Part shown: positions 50,915 through 59,875 of the stretch, piece by piece
How the letters are laid out: each line of letters starts with the position of its first letter
How positions within the stretch are numbered: the first letter of the stretch is position 1
From: Nitrosopumilus sp. K4
Lineage (GTDB): Archaea; Thermoproteota; Nitrososphaeria; Nitrososphaerales; Nitrosopumilaceae
Direction: 5' to 3'
Length of the DNA: 64,000 bases
Assembly: GCF_018128925.1 (NCBI RefSeq)
Contig: NZ_CP067007.1
Location: forward strand, 908,164-972,163
Made by a program: the position numbers and the translations under genes
Notes under the pieces: model-generated
The model's input: the letters and a program-made list of their open reading frames with translations, nothing else
Told to the model about the DNA's origin: nothing
Databases searched by the model: none

Positions 50915-50919
50915 TGGGT

Positions 50920-51495
50920 ATGACAAAAGTAGAGAATCTAGATGAGGCAACAGCAAGAATAGAAGCAGCACTTTATTCAGCAGGAAGGCCGCTTAGAATT
51001 GAAGAATTAATCAGAGCCTCAGGCACAGAATCTCGAACCAAGACGCATCAATGCTTACAATCAATCATGAAAAAAGCCAAATCAGCCTTTAAAGCAATCG
51101 AAGTAGTCACTTTACCAGATGGATCATATGTTTTTCAATTAAAACCAGAGTACAGCTCAACAGTAAAAAAATACGCAGCAAAACCAATTTTACCAAATGC
51201 AACATTGAAGACATTATCATACATAGCATATAGTCAACCAATTTCATCAAAACAACTTGTAGAAACCAGAGGATCAGGAGTATATGCACATCTAAAAGAA
51301 TTAAAACAATTAGACTTTATCACACACCAAAATGTAGGAAGATTGAAAATTTACAGCACCACAGAAAAATTCCAAAAATATTTTGGGATACAAGGAGATG
51401 TAGAAGATCTAAAACAAAGATTGTTCTCTAAGGTCAGAAAGACTGCGACAAGGTCAACCACACCCCCTCCAACAATGGTAACAGAGTTGAACTAA
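50920..51495 (+). CDS. scpB: Segregation and condensation protein ScpB
   Basis: A 191-residue protein with two winged-helix domains: RIEAALYSAGRPLRIEELIRASG and, after about 90 residues, LKTLSYIAYSQPISSKQLVETRGSGVYAHLKEL. It pairs with ScpA and SMC. The ATG at 50920 follows an AAGGAGGT ribosome site (50907-50914) with suitable spacing, which favours it over the TTG two codons upstream. Confidence 0.9.
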   Translation: MTKVENLDEATARIEAALYSAGRPLRIEELIRASGTESRTKTHQCLQSIMKKAKSAFKAIEVVTLPDGSYVFQLKPEYSSTVKKYAAKPILPNATLKTLSYIAYSQPISSKQLVETRGSGVYAHLKELKQLDFITHQNVGRLKIYSTTEKFQKYFGIQGDVEDLKQRLFSKVRKTATRSTTPPPTMVTELN

Positions 51496-51554
51496 ATTCA
51501 ATCAAGCCTAAATCTTTGCGTTTTGTATAAATTAGAGTAGTTAAAAGACAGTTT

Positions 51555-51935
51555 GTGAGAAAATCCGTCGAAAATCTTGCAACCAGCAAAACAACAGGTG
51601 GAAGAAGACATCCATTAAGAATAAGAAGAAAATATGAAACAGACAGATATCCTAACGAAGCTGTCAATGGAGCTCAGGTAACCATTACAAGAAGAGTTCG
51701 CGGAGATAATAGAAAAACTGCTTTAAAGTCAATTGATTTTGTTAATCTAGCAACAGGTGATGCTAAAGTAAAGAAGACAAAAATTCTCAAAGTTTTGGAG
51801 AATGCAACAAACAACGACTATCAAAGAAGAGGCATTATTACAAAAGGTGCAATATTAGAAACACAAGAAGGTAAATGCAAAGTCGTTTCTAAACCAGGGC
51901 AAACCGGAATAGTAAACGCAGTTCTCTTAAAGTGA
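51555..51935 (+). CDS. rps8e: 30S ribosomal protein S8e
   Basis: A 126-residue small-subunit protein with the basic start RKSVENLATSKTTGGRRHPLRIRRKYETDRYPNEA and YQRRGIITKGAILET-type ending of S8e. Start codon GTG. It heads a run of information genes that continues with srp19, gar1 and tfb. Confidence 0.94.
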   Translation: MRKSVENLATSKTTGGRRHPLRIRRKYETDRYPNEAVNGAQVTITRRVRGDNRKTALKSIDFVNLATGDAKVKKTKILKVLENATNNDYQRRGIITKGAILETQEGKCKVVSKPGQTGIVNAVLLK

Positions 51936-51939
51936 TTGA

Positions 51940-52239
51940 ATGAAAGATTACGAACACATCGTAATCTGGTTGGATTATTTCAACAAGACATTACCAAGAT
52001 CAAAAGGACGGAAATTAGAAAAAGAAAAGTGTATTTTTGATCCATCATTAAAAGAATTATCAGATGCAGCTCAATCTGCAGGATTTGAGATTACAGAAAC
52101 AGATGACAAAGTAAGATTTCCTAGACGGCCATTTGTCAGGTCAGGATACATTGTGTTACCAAAAGGATCCTCAAAGACAAAAATTCTTAACAAGATTTCA
52201 GAAAAATTAGTTTTAAAACGTTCCAAACAATCAAAATAA
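51940..52239 (+). CDS. srp19: Signal recognition particle 19 kDa protein
   Basis: A 99-residue RNA-binding protein of SRP that prepares SRP RNA for SRP54. It has the family blocks HIVIWLDYFNKTLPRSKGRKLE and RPFVRSGYIVLPKGSSKTK. It begins 4 bases after the S8e stop. Confidence 0.92.
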   Translation: MKDYEHIVIWLDYFNKTLPRSKGRKLEKEKCIFDPSLKELSDAAQSAGFEITETDDKVRFPRRPFVRSGYIVLPKGSSKTKILNKISEKLVLKRSKQSK

Positions 52240-52313
52240 AATCAATTCTAGCTCTTAGCTAAAGTAAAGTTGACAGAAGTCTATGATAAGAATATCATGA
52301 TTAGTGTTTCTAA

Positions 52314-52583
52314 TTGCAGGAGGTAGGCGAAATAATGCACCTAGCCGGTAGTGGCAGGGTAATCATTCAACTATCTGAAAAGGTAGTAGAAGGAAACATA
52401 CTCTGCGACGAGAAAGGAACTAGAGTTGCAAAAGTAATGGAATTAATCGGTCCAGTAAAAAGACCGTTTGCATCAGCAAGTCCATTAACAAACAACATCA
52501 AAAAGTACATTGGCAAAAGTGTTTTCGCAACCGAAAATTCTCCTGTAACAACACAGAAAAAATTTAGGAGAAGAAAAAAATGA
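52314..52583 (+). CDS. gar1: H/ACA ribonucleoprotein Gar1
   Basis: An 89-residue Gar1 of the RNA-guided pseudouridylation complex: a six-stranded barrel with VGEIMHLAGSGRVIIQ, GNILCDEKGTRVAKVMELIGPVKRPFASA and a basic end. The start is uncertain. The TTG at 52314 aligns best with the archaeal family, which needs the VGEIMHLAG block, whereas the ATG at 52335 follows a good AGGAGGT (52318-52324) and would remove that block's beginning. The last four bases overlap tfb (ATGA), as is common for gar1-tfb in archaea. Confidence 0.9.
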   Translation: MQEVGEIMHLAGSGRVIIQLSEKVVEGNILCDEKGTRVAKVMELIGPVKRPFASASPLTNNIKKYIGKSVFATENSPVTTQKKFRRRKK

Positions 52584-53536
52584 ATGTATTACAAACAGAA
52601 AACTGTCCTGAATGTCAAGCATCATTAATTGACGACATTCAGAATGGAGAGGTTATCTGCTCTGGTTGCGGCGTAGTAGTTGCTGATCAGATTGCAGATT
52701 ATGGACCAGAAACGAAAAGTTCGAATCTAGAAGACAAGATGAGACTAGCAAGAGCAACAGGACAAACAACTTATTCCCAACATGATTTGGGAATTGCTAC
52801 AGAAATAGCAATCAGTACTAAAGACTTCAGTGGCAAAACAATCAATCATGAAGTTGCAAATCAAATGCACAATCTCAGAAAATGGCAACAAAGAGTTAGA
52901 GTTTCCTCACCAAGGGAAAGAAGACTAGCAAACGTGTTAGCAAAAATGGGCGAAACATGTGATGGACTAGGTCTTTCAAAAAATGTTTTGGAAACTGCTT
53001 CAATGATATACAGAAATTTGGACGGACATGTTGATGTGAAGGGAAAATCAGTAGCAAGCATTACAGCTGCTACAATTTACATGGCATGCAAACAATGCGA
53101 CGTAGTAAGATCCCTCGAAGAAATTTGTCGAGGAATTTGTGCACCCAAAGATGTAAAATCAAAAACGAAACTTGCGGCAAGATACTATAGAACCATGGTA
53201 ATGGAAATGGGTCAAATTACGGCTCCAGTTGTCACCATGGACAAATACATCTCAAAAATTGCAAACATGACACAAACCGAAGTAAGGGTAGAAAGACTTG
53301 CTTTGGAGATTGCTGAAAAGACCAAAAACAGCAGTATTGCCGATGGTAAGGCTCCAAATGGAATTGCAGCAGCATATCTATATGTAGCCTCAGTACTGCT
53401 TGGTCAAAACGTTCTACAAAGAGATGTTTCTAGCATTGCAGGTGTCACAGAAGTAACAATAAGAAACAGATGCAAAGAGATTCTAACAAGCTACAAACTC
53501 AAAATTACTTTGAGACCATCTCTGGCCAATAACTAA
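52580..53536 (+). CDS. tfb: Transcription initiation factor TFB
   Basis: Archaeal TFIIB of 318 residues. It has an N-terminal zinc ribbon (C9-C12 and C27-C30), a B-finger/linker region (about 45-75) and two cyclin-like repeats (about 110-205 and 215-300) that bind TBP-DNA. It overlaps gar1 by 4 bases. Thaumarchaea usually have several TFB copies, so this may be one of a set. Confidence 0.94.
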   Translation: MNVLQTENCPECQASLIDDIQNGEVICSGCGVVVADQIADYGPETKSSNLEDKMRLARATGQTTYSQHDLGIATEIAISTKDFSGKTINHEVANQMHNLRKWQQRVRVSSPRERRLANVLAKMGETCDGLGLSKNVLETASMIYRNLDGHVDVKGKSVASITAATIYMACKQCDVVRSLEEICRGICAPKDVKSKTKLAARYYRTMVMEMGQITAPVVTMDKYISKIANMTQTEVRVERLALEIAEKTKNSSIADGKAPNGIAAAYLYVASVLLGQNVLQRDVSSIAGVTEVTIRNRCKEILTSYKLKITLRPSLANN

Positions 53537-53610
53537 ACCCAAATTCCCCCCTCTTTTCATTTTATTATTTTAGAACCAACTCGATTAGGATCAACTAATT
53601 TTCGTGGGTA

Positions 53611-53619
53611 TTATATATA
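53611..53619 (+). promoter_or_regulatory. TATA box of sufC
   Basis: ttatatata lies 20-28 nt before the sufC ATG (53639), a typical leaderless spacing. Confidence 0.6.
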
Positions 53620-53638
53620 GAAACAACCAAAACGCATC

Positions 53639-54409
53639 ATGGCAGTACTTGAAATCAAAGATCTTCACGTAGCAAGAGAAGGAAAAGAAATTCTCAAAGG
53701 TGTAAATCTGAAAACAGGACCAGGAGAGGTTCACGCAATCATGGGGCCAAACGGTTCTGGAAAAAGTACTTTAGCTTACACATTACTTGCACATCCAAAA
53801 TACGAGGTTACTAAAGGAGATATTTTGCTAGATGGTGAAAGTATTTTAGAATTATCAGCTGATGAACGTGCAAAGAAAGGATTGTTCTTAGGATTTCAAT
53901 ATCCAACAGAAGTGGCAGGGGTAGGATTTTCCCATTTTCTTAGAACAGCATACAACTCACTAAGTAAAGCATTACAAGGTGAAGACAGAGAAGTATTCAT
54001 CACAGTAAGAGAATTTCAAAAATATCTCAAAGATAACTTAAACAAGGTTGGATTAAAAGAAGAATTCCTATCAAGATATCTAAATGAAGGATTTTCAGGC
54101 GGTGAGAAAAAGCGCGCAGAGGTTTTACAAATGGCAGTATTAAAACCAAAAATTTCAATTCTTGATGAACCAGATTCGGGTTTAGACATTGATGCTGTCC
54201 AGGCAGTTGCAAAAGCAATTAGTCAAGTATCAGGAAAAGATGCAACAGTTATTGTGATTACTCACTATGCAAGAATCCTAAAGTTCCTAGACAAGCTAGA
54301 CTTTGTGCATGTGTTTGCAAGAGGCAAAGTTTTGAAAACAGGTGATGCATCACTTGCAGACAAGCTAGAAAACGAAGGTTATGATTGGATTTTAGAACAA
54401 ACCGCATAA
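53639..54409 (+). CDS. sufC: Fe-S cluster assembly ATPase SufC
   Basis: ABC-type ATPase of 256 residues of the SUF system. It has Walker A GPNGSGKST (36-44), a Q-loop (GFQYPTEV), the ABC signature GFSGGEKKRAEVLQM, Walker B ISILDEPDSGLDID and the His-switch TH. It normally works with SufB and SufD, whose genes are not adjacent here. The next gene is a small DUF167 protein. Confidence 0.94.
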   Translation: MAVLEIKDLHVAREGKEILKGVNLKTGPGEVHAIMGPNGSGKSTLAYTLLAHPKYEVTKGDILLDGESILELSADERAKKGLFLGFQYPTEVAGVGFSHFLRTAYNSLSKALQGEDREVFITVREFQKYLKDNLNKVGLKEEFLSRYLNEGFSGGEKKRAEVLQMAVLKPKISILDEPDSGLDIDAVQAVAKAISQVSGKDATVIVITHYARILKFLDKLDFVHVFARGKVLKTGDASLADKLENEGYDWILEQTA

Positions 54410-54443
54410 TCAAATTTAAACAGATTATTTTATACCACAATCA

Positions 54444-54665
54444 TTGATTTACAAAGTACACGTAGAATTTTCAAAAGAATTTTTAGAAGTTAAAGAGGAT
54501 CAAATCAACATAGGATTAAAATCAAAACCAATCAAGGGACAAGCCAATATGGAAATTATTAAGAAACTAGCAAAACATTTTGGGGTATCATCAGGACTGG
54601 TTCAAATAAAATCAGGACATAAATCTCAAGAAAAGATAATAGAAATTTCACAACAGAAAATCTAG
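54444..54665 (+). CDS. DUF167 family protein (YggU-like)
   Basis: A 73-residue protein starting at TTG with the DUF167 pattern: short beta strands, KSKPIKGQANMEIIKKLAKHFGV helix and the SGHKSQEKIIEI strand. The family is widespread and its function is not established. It follows sufC by 34 bases and is probably cotranscribed. Confidence 0.82.
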   Translation: MIYKVHVEFSKEFLEVKEDQINIGLKSKPIKGQANMEIIKKLAKHFGVSSGLVQIKSGHKSQEKIIEISQQKI

Positions 54666-54701
54666 TTTTTGTTTAAATAGGGTTTCAAAATTGTACAGAA
54701 C

Positions 54702-55379
54702 ATGTCAGAAAATGATGAACAATATTATTTCAATTTCTCATTTTTCAAAATCGATCCCAAATGGAGATGGATGGCAGATTTGGCAAAAGAAGAATCAGCA
54801 AAAGAAGTAGACAATATTTTAAACAATTCAGGAATAATGTACAGATCATATTCCAATTTAGGATTAAGAGATGACTCGGATTTTTTGTTGTGGTTTGCAG
54901 CAAAATCAATTGAAGAAATCCAATCAGTTATAGAAAAATTATACAAAACAGTTTTTGGAAAATACATCATCCCTTCTATGACTTTTCTCTCATGTACTAG
55001 ACCTTCGATTTATGTCCAAGGGGCAAGGAAAGAACATGGTTTTCTTACTGGAAAGGAACCAAAAAAACATGTTATAGTTTATCCATTTACTAAAACCAGA
55101 GAATGGTATCTTCTACCCCAAGACAAGAGACAAAAAATTATGGACGAACATATCGAAGTCAGTAAAAAATACCCACAGGTAGTACTCAATACAACTTACT
55201 CTTTTGGAATACATGATGAAGATTTTATGTTGGCATTTGAGGTTGAGAACATCAGAGACTTTCAGGATCTCATCATGGATTTGAGGGAAACAGAAGTTTC
55301 ATCATATGTGAAAAACGACATTCCAATGATTGTATGTGTCAAAAAGGATATTGTACCTCTAATCACAAGCCTAGGGTAA
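54702..55379 (+). CDS. Chlorite-dismutase / HemQ-like protein
   Basis: A 225-residue protein of the chlorite dismutase superfamily with two ferredoxin-like halves. Motifs: YFNFSFFKIDPKWR, the VIVYPFTKTREWYLLP block (Y127 and K131 in the YPxxK context of HemQ) and KIMDEHIEVSKKYP (H150, candidate heme ligand). HemQ normally decarboxylates coproheme in Gram-positive bacteria, but archaea with the Ahb pathway do not need that step. A heme-binding or heme-handling role is likely; the enzyme activity is unknown. Heme genes lie a few kb on. Confidence 0.8.
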   Translation: MSENDEQYYFNFSFFKIDPKWRWMADLAKEESAKEVDNILNNSGIMYRSYSNLGLRDDSDFLLWFAAKSIEEIQSVIEKLYKTVFGKYIIPSMTFLSCTRPSIYVQGARKEHGFLTGKEPKKHVIVYPFTKTREWYLLPQDKRQKIMDEHIEVSKKYPQVVLNTTYSFGIHDEDFMLAFEVENIRDFQDLIMDLRETEVSSYVKNDIPMIVCVKKDIVPLITSLG

Positions 55380-55472
55380 GATCTTTAAAACAATCTTAAT
55401 ATCAAAAGGGCAAATCTCGGATAAACATAAATGAAGAAATTTCAAATATCTCTTAAATTCAGTTGATAGTGC

Positions 55473-56471
55473 ATGAAATACAAGAAATTAGGTAAAAGCG
55501 GAATTGAAGTATCTGAGATAGGTTTTGGGGCATGGAGTATTGCCTTAGATTGGTGGGGAAAGAAAATTGAAGAAGATGAAGCAAAAAAGATGTTAAAAAG
55601 AGCTTATGATTTAGGAATTAATTATTTTGAAACAGCAGATATGTATGGAAAAGGAAAAAGTGAGAAACTTATCGGTGAAGTTTTCAAAGGAATGAGAGAC
55701 GAGATCGTCATTTCAACAAAGTATGGTTATGATTTTTCAAATGTAGAACAAATTGGCCATGCAGAACTTCCTCAAAATTATAGTCCAGAATACACCAGAA
55801 AAGCACTCGATGCATGTCTGGAAAGACTACAAACAGATTATTTGGATTCATTAGGATTACACAATCCAAAATTACACCACATAAGAAATGATGAGACATT
55901 CAACACCATTGATGAGTTAATCAAAGAAGGAAAAATTAGAACAGCTCAAGTCGCACTAGGTCCTGCAATAGGATGGACACAAGAAGGGCTCGAAGCAATG
56001 GACAGAAAAAGCGTTTCATCTATTCAAACCGTCTACAATATTTTAGAACAGACTCCTGGAAATGAATTAATTCAAAAAGCTGAAAAAGAAGATGTTGGAA
56101 TCCTAGTCAGAGTTCCAGATGCATCAGGAATCTTAACAGGAAAAGTAAAGGCAGACACAGTCATTCCAAGCAATGATCATAGAAAAGATCGAAAGATAGA
56201 ATGGAGAAAATCAGCACTAGAGAAAGTAGAACAATTCAGGCCAATTGCTGAACGAAACGGACTTAACATCACAGAATTTGCAATCAAATTCATATTATCA
56301 AAGAATAAGATTGCATCAGTTTTACCCACAGTTGTAAGCGAAGAAGAAATTGAAATGTTTGCAGCAATTTCTGATGGCAAATACCTTAGTTCATCAGATA
56401 TGAAAGAAATTGAAGAATTATACAATACATGGCCAGCATATGAATTAAAGGCTACACCTCAAACAAACTAG
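55473..56471 (+). CDS. Aldo/keto reductase
   Basis: A 332-residue AKR barrel. The catalytic tetrad is visible: Asp in NYFETADMYG, Tyr in the same segment (MYGKGKSE), Lys in STKYGYD and His in LGLHNPKL. NADPH would bind at the C-terminal end. Substrate unknown; it might act on aldehydes or keto groups of quinone or sugar compounds. The next gene begins 6 bases after the stop. Confidence 0.92.
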   Translation: MKYKKLGKSGIEVSEIGFGAWSIALDWWGKKIEEDEAKKMLKRAYDLGINYFETADMYGKGKSEKLIGEVFKGMRDEIVISTKYGYDFSNVEQIGHAELPQNYSPEYTRKALDACLERLQTDYLDSLGLHNPKLHHIRNDETFNTIDELIKEGKIRTAQVALGPAIGWTQEGLEAMDRKSVSSIQTVYNILEQTPGNELIQKAEKEDVGILVRVPDASGILTGKVKADTVIPSNDHRKDRKIEWRKSALEKVEQFRPIAERNGLNITEFAIKFILSKNKIASVLPTVVSEEEIEMFAAISDGKYLSSSDMKEIEELYNTWPAYELKATPQTN

Positions 56472-56477
56472 TCTCTG

Positions 56478-56813
56478 ATGGACAAAATAGATTCAGAAAG
56501 AACTTTAGAAATTATTGAAAGACTAAAGATTGCAAAAATTGGGGAGTATAAAAAATGGGAAACAATAATCAAGAAAATAAAAAAAGAAATACCGCTGAGT
56601 CAGGCAGAACTAGAATATTATTCAAGACTAACTAGAATATACAAAGAGCCCACAATAACAAGTCGAACAAGGATTTACCACGTAAGGCTCTCAGAGCATG
56701 ACGAACATCCACCGTGCCAATTATGTGGTGAAAGTTCAGAGTATTACTGTAACATAAATGACCAATACTTTTGCACAATACATGTCGTAGGTCACGACGA
56801 TAACGAAATTTAA
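56478..56813 (+). CDS. Small protein with a C-terminal zinc-binding module
   Basis: A 111-residue protein. The N-terminal part is a basic helical segment. The C-terminal part reads CQLCGESSEYYCNINDQYFCTIHVVGHD, a Cys/His pattern like a B-box or HIT-type zinc finger. It follows the aldo/keto reductase closely and overlaps the convergent ahbAB stop. No specific function recognised. Confidence 0.65.
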   Translation: MDKIDSERTLEIIERLKIAKIGEYKKWETIIKKIKKEIPLSQAELEYYSRLTRIYKEPTITSRTRIYHVRLSEHDEHPPCQLCGESSEYYCNINDQYFCTIHVVGHDDNEI

Positions 56814-57859
56814 GAAACAGTAATAGATTCTTCTAAACTAAAGTTATTTTCTACAAAATATTCTACACGTGTTTTTTTGAATTCACGGGAGCTAAACAGT
56901 ATTTTATAATCATCAACATGAATTTGGTCCTGAATGTTTTTTGCCATTTCATGTGCCTCGTCATGAGTCTTACAATGAATCATAGAAAATACATTGTAAG
57001 GCCAATCAGGATATGTAGGTCTTTCATAGCAATGACTTACCTGCGGAAATGCACCAAGTTTACCTCCAACCTCAGAAATTCTATCCTCAGGAACTTTCCA
57101 GACAATCATTCCATTTGCAGTAAATCCAACTTGACGATGTCTTAGAATTGCTGCAAATCTTCGCATTACTCCAATACTTTCATAGTATTTCATTTTTTCA
57201 AACAACTGATCTTCTGAAATGCTAAGGTTGTTTGCAGCTTTTACAAAAGGTTCATCAATTATTTCCATATCTTTTTGGAGTTCTCTGACAAACGCCTTAT
57301 CTTCGTCAGTAGGCTCAAATTTTACATTTTGTATTTCTTTTTTCTTTTCAGTTGGTGCAACTTCATGTTTCTTTTCATCTACCATGTCAAGTTTTACACC
57401 AATTTTGAATAGTTGTAATGTTGGAAGCATCCTAACTTTTGTAATTCCTTTTAAGACATTAAATTTGTCAAGTTCTGTTTTCAAATCAGAGCCAGGAGGA
57501 ACTGCCAAAGTAAACCAGAGATTAAACTGATGATCTCGTTCATAATTATGACTAACACCAGGATGACGATTAATTTGACTTGCAACGTGTTCAAGTTGAT
57601 CTTTTTCAATTTCCATTGCAACCAAAGAGCTGGTATAACCTAGTTTTCTTGTGTCAAAAATTGCGCTCAGTTGTCTCAGAACACCAGATTGTTTTAACGC
57701 ATTCATGCGTTCTTTGATAATTTCAGGAGTAGTGTCAAATTTTTTTGCAATCACATCAAAGGGTCTAGTTACAAGTGGAAAAGTCCATTGAATCTCATTG
57801 AGGATTTCTTTATCCAACTCATCCATTGAAGTCATCAAGTCAATGACTTGTTCATTCAA
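56810..57859 (-). CDS. ahbAB: Fused siroheme decarboxylase AhbA-AhbB
   Basis: A 349-residue protein made of two Lrp-like halves. Each has a winged-helix-like N-terminal part and a catalytic ferredoxin-like part with the family motif: GVSHNYERDHQFNLWF in the first half (about residue 100) and QVSHCYERPTYPDWPYN in the second (about 280). AhbA and AhbB act as a heterodimer that turns siroheme to didecarboxysiroheme in the alternative heme pathway. In several organisms they are separate genes; here they are one chain. It is divergent from the precorrin-2 dehydrogenase gene. Confidence 0.9.
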   Translation of the reverse strand: MNEQVIDLMTSMDELDKEILNEIQWTFPLVTRPFDVIAKKFDTTPEIIKERMNALKQSGVLRQLSAIFDTRKLGYTSSLVAMEIEKDQLEHVASQINRHPGVSHNYERDHQFNLWFTLAVPPGSDLKTELDKFNVLKGITKVRMLPTLQLFKIGVKLDMVDEKKHEVAPTEKKKEIQNVKFEPTDEDKAFVRELQKDMEIIDEPFVKAANNLSISEDQLFEKMKYYESIGVMRRFAAILRHRQVGFTANGMIVWKVPEDRISEVGGKLGAFPQVSHCYERPTYPDWPYNVFSMIHCKTHDEAHEMAKNIQDQIHVDDYKILFSSREFKKTRVEYFVENNFSLEESITVS

Positions 57860-57929
57860 TTAAAAATGTAGCTAGAATTTTTACGCATTGTTTTGAATAC
57901 ATAAATAGAAACTGTAGCCTTTTTGATCG

Positions 57930-58583
57930 ATGATAGTGGATCTGAATCTCCAAAACAAAAATGTGATTGTCATTGGAGGGGGAAAGGAAGCCCTAAAAAG
58001 AATAAACTCACTCTTGAATCAAAATTGTAAGATTACAGTGGTTAGTAAAAAAACAAACACAGCAATTAACAAACTTGCTACATCTAAAAAAATCAAATTA
58101 GAAAAAAAGAACATTCAAGAAGTGTCATTTCTATCAGAATTAAAGCCAGACATGGTAATCACAGCAACTGATGACAATTTGCTAAATCAAAAAATCATCA
58201 AAGCTGCAAAGAGAAAAAAGATCATAGCATACAGTTCGGATAATCCAGATGAGAGTGATTTTTCAAATCCAGCAATAATTGATTTTGAAAATACAATAAA
58301 AATTGCAATTTTCACAGGAGGAAAAAGTCCTGCAATGTCAAAGAAATTAAAAGCAAAGTCTGAGAAAATTTTCAAGAAAATTATCACAAAAAAAGAGATA
58401 GGACAAATTAAAATTCAAGAGATCGCACGAAAGATGGCAAAAGAGAGCATTCCCACTCAAGCAGCAAGAAAAGAATACATTAACAATATCATGAGTGATA
58501 ACAAGATTGATCAGTTAATAAAAGACGGTCACTTCAAAAAGGCTGAAAAGCGCGCAATTACAATATTGAGGGATTGGAAATGA
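57930..58583 (+). CDS. Precorrin-2 dehydrogenase / sirohydrochlorin ferrochelatase (CysG N-terminal type)
   Basis: A 217-residue Met8/CysG-type protein: the N-terminal Rossmann NVIVIGGGKEALKRINSLL, TATDDNLLN, the PDESDFSNPAIID segment and FTGGKSPAMSKKLK. It converts precorrin-2 to sirohydrochlorin and may insert iron to give siroheme, the substrate of AhbAB. The stop overlaps the start of hemA by 4 bases. Confidence 0.9.
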   Translation: MIVDLNLQNKNVIVIGGGKEALKRINSLLNQNCKITVVSKKTNTAINKLATSKKIKLEKKNIQEVSFLSELKPDMVITATDDNLLNQKIIKAAKRKKIIAYSSDNPDESDFSNPAIIDFENTIKIAIFTGGKSPAMSKKLKAKSEKIFKKIITKKEIGQIKIQEIARKMAKESIPTQAARKEYINNIMSDNKIDQLIKDGHFKKAEKRAITILRDWK

Positions 58584-59839
58584 AACAAAACATCATAAAT
58601 GCACGTGTTACTTTTCGTAATTCACCAATTCATGTTTTAGAAAAATTCACAATCAAGAACATAGATAATGCGTATGAGGAATTCAAAAAACATTCAGGGT
58701 TAGATGAATGTGTGATAATTCAGACATGTAACAGAATAGAGCTTTTTGGAAAATCAAAAGAATATGACGTAGATAAGATCAGAAAAACATGGGCATCTTT
58801 AACAGGGTTGGATGAAGAAACATTCAAAGAAAATTTAGAATTAGTTGAGAATCAAGAGGCATTACATCATCTCCTAAAACTTACCTCAGGTCTAGACTCA
58901 ATGGTAGTAGGCGAAGAGCAAATCTTAGGTCAGATAAAAAATTCCATCACATCTGCAAGAAATACAAAAGCATCAGGACGACATCTCAATACTTTATTTG
59001 ACAAGGCCATCCGAATAGGAACCAGAATTAGAAATTCTAGTGGGATTGGAAGGGGAGGAATATCCGTAGGGTCTATGGCAGTAAAACTAGCAGAAGAAAA
59101 CATTGATGAATTAAAATTTAAAAAAACATTACTGATTGGAACAGGAGAAGTATCCACACTGGTTGCAAAATCACTTCAGAGAAGGGGATATGATTTTGCA
59201 GTAACTAGCAGGACATTAGAGAGATCAAAAGCATTTTGTGAAACAATGGGAGGAAATCCAGTTAAATTTGAAGAGGTTCTTTCAGGATTTGAAAATTATG
59301 ATGTTTTGTTTGTAGCAACAACTGCACCTTATTTTCTTGTAACATATGACAGAATCATCAAAGCTATGAAACAAAACAAGAAAGGGATGATGATTCTAGA
59401 TCTGTCAAATCCCAGGACAGTAGATGAAAAAGTAGCTACTATTGCAGGGGTTAAACTGATGAATCTTGATCAGATTGCAGAAATGGTTGAAAAAAACATG
59501 ACGGCCAGATTAAACAAGGTTAAAACCGTTGAAAATATAATTAATGAAGAGGTTTCAGTTTTAGAAGCCTCAATGAAAAGATTAGATGCAGAACCATTGG
59601 TAAAAGATGTTTTCAAGAATATTGATTCACTTAGGGCCAAAGAATTGCAAAAAGCACTACAAATGTTAGATGAAAAAGACGAAAAGAAAATCAAAATCAT
59701 TGAAGAATTGACAAAAGCAGTAGTAGAAAGCATAGTATCAACACCTATGAACAACATCAGAAAAGCATCTGAGCAAGGAGACCCAGACATTTTGGAGACT
59801 GCCAGCAAATTATTTGACTATAAAAAACAGGCAGATTAG
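58580..59839 (+). CDS. hemA: Glutamyl-tRNA reductase
   Basis: First enzyme of the C5 tetrapyrrole route, reducing glutamyl-tRNA to glutamate semialdehyde with NADPH. Starting at the ATG at 58580 (overlapping the previous stop as ATGA) gives 419 residues; the TTG two codons upstream is less likely. Motifs: IIQTCNRIELF with the catalytic Cys, LHHLLKLTSGLDSMVVGEEQILGQIK, and the NADPH-binding IGTGEVSTLVA. A helical dimerisation domain ends the protein. The next gene in the pathway, hemB, follows. Confidence 0.95.
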   Translation: MKQNIINARVTFRNSPIHVLEKFTIKNIDNAYEEFKKHSGLDECVIIQTCNRIELFGKSKEYDVDKIRKTWASLTGLDEETFKENLELVENQEALHHLLKLTSGLDSMVVGEEQILGQIKNSITSARNTKASGRHLNTLFDKAIRIGTRIRNSSGIGRGGISVGSMAVKLAEENIDELKFKKTLLIGTGEVSTLVAKSLQRRGYDFAVTSRTLERSKAFCETMGGNPVKFEEVLSGFENYDVLFVATTAPYFLVTYDRIIKAMKQNKKGMMILDLSNPRTVDEKVATIAGVKLMNLDQIAEMVEKNMTARLNKVKTVENIINEEVSVLEASMKRLDAEPLVKDVFKNIDSLRAKELQKALQMLDEKDEKKIKIIEELTKAVVESIVSTPMNNIRKASEQGDPDILETASKLFDYKKQAD

Positions 59840-59875
59840 ACTAGGATTATATTTTACCCAGAAGGATTTTTGATA

